Of a stretch of DNA of 64,000 bases, positions 59,909 to 64,000 are shown piece after piece (positions within the stretch are counted from its first letter, which is position 1; every line of letters begins with the position of its first letter). The translations under genes were made by a program, and so were the position numbers. The DNA lies in the NCBI RefSeq assembly GCF_009730915.1, contig NC_052481.1, positions 22,046,461 to 22,110,460 of the forward strand, read 5' to 3'. Under the pieces are notes generated by a model. The model did no database searches and had not been told where the DNA came from. It worked only from the letters and a program-made list of their open reading frames with translations. This DNA is from Dioscorea cayenensis subsp. rotundata (Eukaryota > Streptophyta > Magnoliopsida > Dioscoreales > Dioscoreaceae).

Positions 59909-62900
59909 ATTTTAGTTTCTGTTTGGTTTGTTAGATTTTGTGGGCTCCATTATGTTGTCTCTTGTTGTTGTTGTTGTTATTGTTATTGTTGTTTGTTGGT
60001 GTCATTGTGTTGAAAGAACTTAATTTTAAGGTTGTTTTAATTAAGAAGGATTTGATGGTTTCAATTTGATTTATAAATGTATATGGAGAGTATAATTAAA
60101 TTGAGAAATTATAAGGTCACTTTTGTTTGCCTCATTTGATGGATGTGGAATTTCATGGTGATTTAAAGGAATTTTCAATTTTTGAAAAGTCATTTTTTTA
60201 TTGATTGATTTAGATAGGTATATTTTATTAATAATATAATTATTTAAAAAAATTCTCTAAATATATGATAACATCGAAGGGTTGATAGCCTGGTCATACT
60301 TAATTTTACCGTGAAAATCAAAGATGAATGATAATAGATTATCGATTTTAGGTATGAGCTCACAACCCATATCCATGACATATAGTTCACATTTTATCAA
60401 TGTATAACAAGGTTTCAAATCTAGTCCACCATGCACCTCTCTCTCTCTCCCTCTCTCAGTTAAAAAGAACAAAACTAATAATACATATATATAATCATTT
60501 TAGCATGTAAATTAAATTTTCACATTTCTTCTTTAATAATTTTTTTTTACAAAAAAGACAACGCAGTTAAATGGACAAATATATATGAAAGTGAACTAGT
60601 TACAATAGTTTAATGATACTTTAGAAATAAATCTCCTCTAACATACAACTCTAAGAGAGAAAATACTAATCTCAGAGGAGACCCACACAAACTCCAACAA
60701 ACATGGATGATAAACACTATTTTAAATCAGTTTTAAGAATAAAAGTTGCGGGGGATTTTGCTACGTCTAGGGCTGTTAACGACTTGAAGCTGTTCTCCGG
60801 CCATTGTTGTTAGCTGGCGCACCCTGCAAGGTTTGCAATGCATGTTTGATAAGGTTGTGAAATTTAAAAAAATATAAACCCTATTGAGATTAATTAGAAA
60901 CTTGTAGCTTTTGCCATGGTGATCATGATACATATTTTGTAACCCTTAGCTCATCTGCATGGTTTGCAATGCTTGCATGGCATGAACCATAGTTAACAAG
61001 TGCGTGCAACTGTTTATCAGTCAAGAAATTAAAAACTAAAACTCATTTGCATGCATGAAATTAAGAAGAGAAAGTATGAACCCTAATTAGTGTTTATTCC
61101 AAAAACTAAAGCATTAAGAAGCACACACACACATATATATATGTTCAAGTGACTACTGTTCCTAGTAAACATGTTTCTAGTGAGTTGATTAGTTATACTA
61201 TAAAAAATAAATAACATGATACATGATCATTAGAGTTTTTCAACCTGACTTCTTGAGATTTTATTACCTAAATCTCCTCTAGGAAAAGCTTGTGATGAAC
61301 TTAAAAATAATAATAATAATAAATAAATAAATAATAAAAAACAATTGATGTACATTCAAATGACTTTCTAACTATCACAATTAGCTTAATAAATTCAGAG
61401 ATATGTGCCACAATAGAAGTACAAATTAATCTTTCCTGAAGGAATATCAAGTGTTCCTATCAATCAGTTTGATTTTCATATTTGTTTGTGGTTTTTGATT
61501 TATAATCCATCAAATTCCCAATAGTACTATCTCATACTTTAATCTTCCAAAAATGGAATGTTCAGTAATTTGACAACATGGTTCCAATTCCAAATGATGT
61601 TGATAGTTCATTATGTCATTAAAATTGGGTGCATGACCTGCACTAAAAGATTCATCTGTTAACTGAACATACATTGACAAACATTTTTCTGCAAAATATT
61701 CTCTTCTTTATTTCTTTTTCTTCTTATTTGTCTCTGAACTAATTAATTAATACCCATCATTGAAAGGTTTTTGGGTCTTTGTGTTTTCAGAAAAAAAAAT
61801 TTCAATTTGACTGGTGATTTAACCAATTTGTTGATTTTGGATATGAGTCCAATATCTTATTGTAATGGGCTTGATTTCAATCCACTTTTGGCACTGTTTA
61901 GCTATAAGATGGTGCTCATCTTGATGTGCATATGAACCAACGTATTAAAATTATAAATTTAAATTTAAATAATTTGAAATATATAATTTATTTATAAAAC
62001 ATTAAACACAATTTCTGGAGATGCTGATATATGTGCTATTGATCCTTTATAATAGTTCTCTGATATATATTATTTATAGTTGAAAATAATACATCATTAG
62101 TGGTTAAGTTATTCATGTACACATTGGATTAACATGAGCTCCCACCCTTGTAATAACATAATCATTTCATTCATTTAATATTTTGTTCAAGAGTAAAATC
62201 CTCTTAGCAGTGGTTTTGTCACAATTTAAAAATAAAATAAAATAACATAAACTCTTAATTAAACATTCGAAGTAGTTTCAAGGTAATAAACCTGCCAAAA
62301 TTTTTAAAGCTAACCCAATTATGAGCAAAATGAATATTTTTTAAGTTAAAACGACAAAATTGACAATTAGTTAAATTCATATATTATATTGTACGTTTTG
62401 TATAAGGGAGTAATTTTCTATATTTATCAGTGAGTGTATCACAATGTATCAGTGAACTAAACATAAAGGCTTTTAATGAACATGATTTTAGTAAATGGAT
62501 AAATAGTATAGAATATTTTTTATTTCTTCATTTTCAACACCACTAAAACTTCATAAATGTAACCTTTGTTGTCATTTATTTATATATAAACTCCAATTTA
62601 AAACAAATTGTAAGTACATATAATGGAGTTTTAACAATCAATTAAATATTTTACCAAAAGGCTTAAAGTCAAACGGTATTGGTCCATTACAAAAATCCAG
62701 CGTGAGATATTAAAAAAAAATTCAAGTTTAAATCTTATTGAACAGAATAGTGATAACAAATTTTTAATTATAGCCGTTGATTATTATTCAAACCCCGTGT
62801 ATTGCTGAGTGAGAAGTATAAATTAGATGATTAATTTTCAGCACGTGTGCATGTTCTAATGTATATAGTATTTATTGTTTACGTTTTAAAAACAATCAAT

Positions 62901-63814
62901 TACCATGAGATATCAACATAATAATAACATTTATGGTTTAGAAATCCAGAGTTTATTAATACCTCCAAGACATATAAATGGCCATCATAAATATACATAC
63001 CAACCTCAATTCAATTAATAAATATAAAATAACAAGAAGGAGAAATAAAGAAATAAAAAATAAAAAGGAGGAAAGAAAGCAAGTAAGAAAGAAAGAAAGA
63101 AAGAAAGAAAGAAAAGCAAAGCAGGGGGAGTGAATGAGAGAGAGTGACTAGTGATTGATGGATGTGGGTTGATAGCTGAGAATGTTTTTTTGCTTCATTG
63201 GAAGTCACAAGGATTCGATTGGATGTCTTTACATGAGATCTCACCCTTAAGATTGACTCAAATATATATATATATATATATGTATTTATTATTTATAATA
63301 TTAAATAATAAATAATAATATTATTATATAGTTAATGAAACATGAACAATATTGGTAGCATTTCTTTTATGTGTCAGAAATAACTCACATGCAGAAGAAC
63401 CACTGCAGTGTGTATGTGTGTCTGTGTGACAGTCTCAGTTCACAGAACACAACACTCAACCACCACTGTGTATTCCCTTTCTTTCTTTCTTTCTTTCCTT
63501 CTTTCTCTGAAACCAAAGCTATATATTTATATTATTTAAAATATTATTATTAGTTTTTAATTAATAAAATTATTTTATGTTGATAGTAAAAATAAATCAT
63601 TATAAAAACATAGTAAATCTAAGTGGTAAAAGATTGATAACTCTTTTTTTTAATTCTGTGGTGCCAAACTTATATACATAATTTGAAATATAATTAATTC
63701 CAAATATTAATTAATAAATTATTTGTATATTAATAATAACAATAACCAAAGAAATCATCTTGTCCGATAAAAATTTGGGTTTTAAAACAAATGATTTTGA
63801 GTATTGAATTTTTA
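59909..63814. other. PHT1 3' flank and intergenic DNA, no gene seen
   Basis: (GTT)n/(ATT)n in the 3' UTR at about 59962-60000. (CT)n is seen at about 60437-60457, (AAAG)n at about 63085-63115 and (TTTC)n at about 63475-63500. Short frames near 63011-63244 and 63371-63553 are carried by these repeats. No RNA gene is recognised. Confidence 0.5.
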
Positions 63815-63980
63815 TTTTTTTTACAAACAAAAAACACATCAATCAAAGATATAGACACAACCAATAATTGAACATGCGCCTTTACCTGATAGCACTAAGA
63901 ATGGGTGACAACCCGTTCTCACATTGAGAATCCTATAGTACCTAGTATATAAAAGACTCTCCACTGTCTGTCAATATTTT
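63815..63980 (-). mobile_element. Possible SINE-like fragment
   Basis: On the minus strand a tRNA-like stretch with a weak B box (catgttcaattattgg) is followed by an A-rich tail (about 63815-63830). No target duplications are seen, and the piece lies near the window edge. Confidence 0.25.
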
Positions 63981-64000
63981 ATCCATTCATTTAGTCCAAT

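Noticed and set aside
1-64000. tRNA, rRNA, CRISPR arrays, organelle insertions
   Set aside because: None could be supported by reading. The only tRNA-like box sits in the SINE head, and no array of spaced identical repeats was seen.

Overview
The window is nuclear DNA of a flowering plant, most likely a monocot and plausibly a yam (Dioscorea). Genes are widely spaced and intron-bearing, in AT-rich sequence full of microsatellites and transposon remains. Several families are plant-specific: BAHD acyltransferases, group IX ERFs, a PHT1 phosphate transporter and an ATL-type RING-H2 ligase. The yam guess rests mainly on a decayed begomovirus-like sequence at about 26.7-30.4 kb, because endogenous geminiviruses are known from yam genomes. 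The species is inferred, not proven.

Layout. At 0-9.9 kb there is no intact gene, only a BAHD pseudogene fragment split by a SINE, a GC-ended hAT element, a 1-kb MITE, an old tandem duplication and a truncated LINE. At 9.9-14.8 kb lie two BAHD acyltransferase genes on the minus strand, one of which has lost the catalytic histidine; a four-copy minisatellite separates them. At 15.3-21.4 kb is a compact housekeeping cluster: ETFB (minus, 5 exons), a kinesin-light-chain-related TPR gene (plus, 2 exons) starting only 209 bp away head-to-head, and a RING-H2 ATL gene (minus). At 22.5-39.1 kb a segment of about 4.1 kb is present twice. Each copy carries an intact four-exon 2-oxoglutarate/Fe(II) dioxygenase gene of the hyoscyamine-6-dioxygenase-like type. 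The geminiviral fossil sits exactly between the two copies. The second copy is split by a 4.6-kb solo LTR, which itself carries a MITE and a hAT element. At 39.4-48.2 kb are LINE fragments and a small ERF096-like gene. At 48.2-57 kb are an ERF1-like gene and a PP1 catalytic-subunit gene (4 exons, 4-kb first intron with two related DNA-transposon remnants). At 58.3-59.9 kb is an intronless PHT1 phosphate transporter with a P1BS site next to its TATA box. At 60-64 kb no gene is seen.

The genes do not form one pathway. Local functional groups are the BAHD cluster (acylation of specialised metabolites), the dioxygenase pair (specialised metabolism), the two ethylene/jasmonate-type ERFs 7 kb apart, and mitochondrial ETFB, which feeds electrons from amino-acid and isovaleryl-CoA breakdown to the respiratory chain. 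The most unusual structure is the begomovirus-like fossil lying precisely at the joint of a tandem gene duplication.
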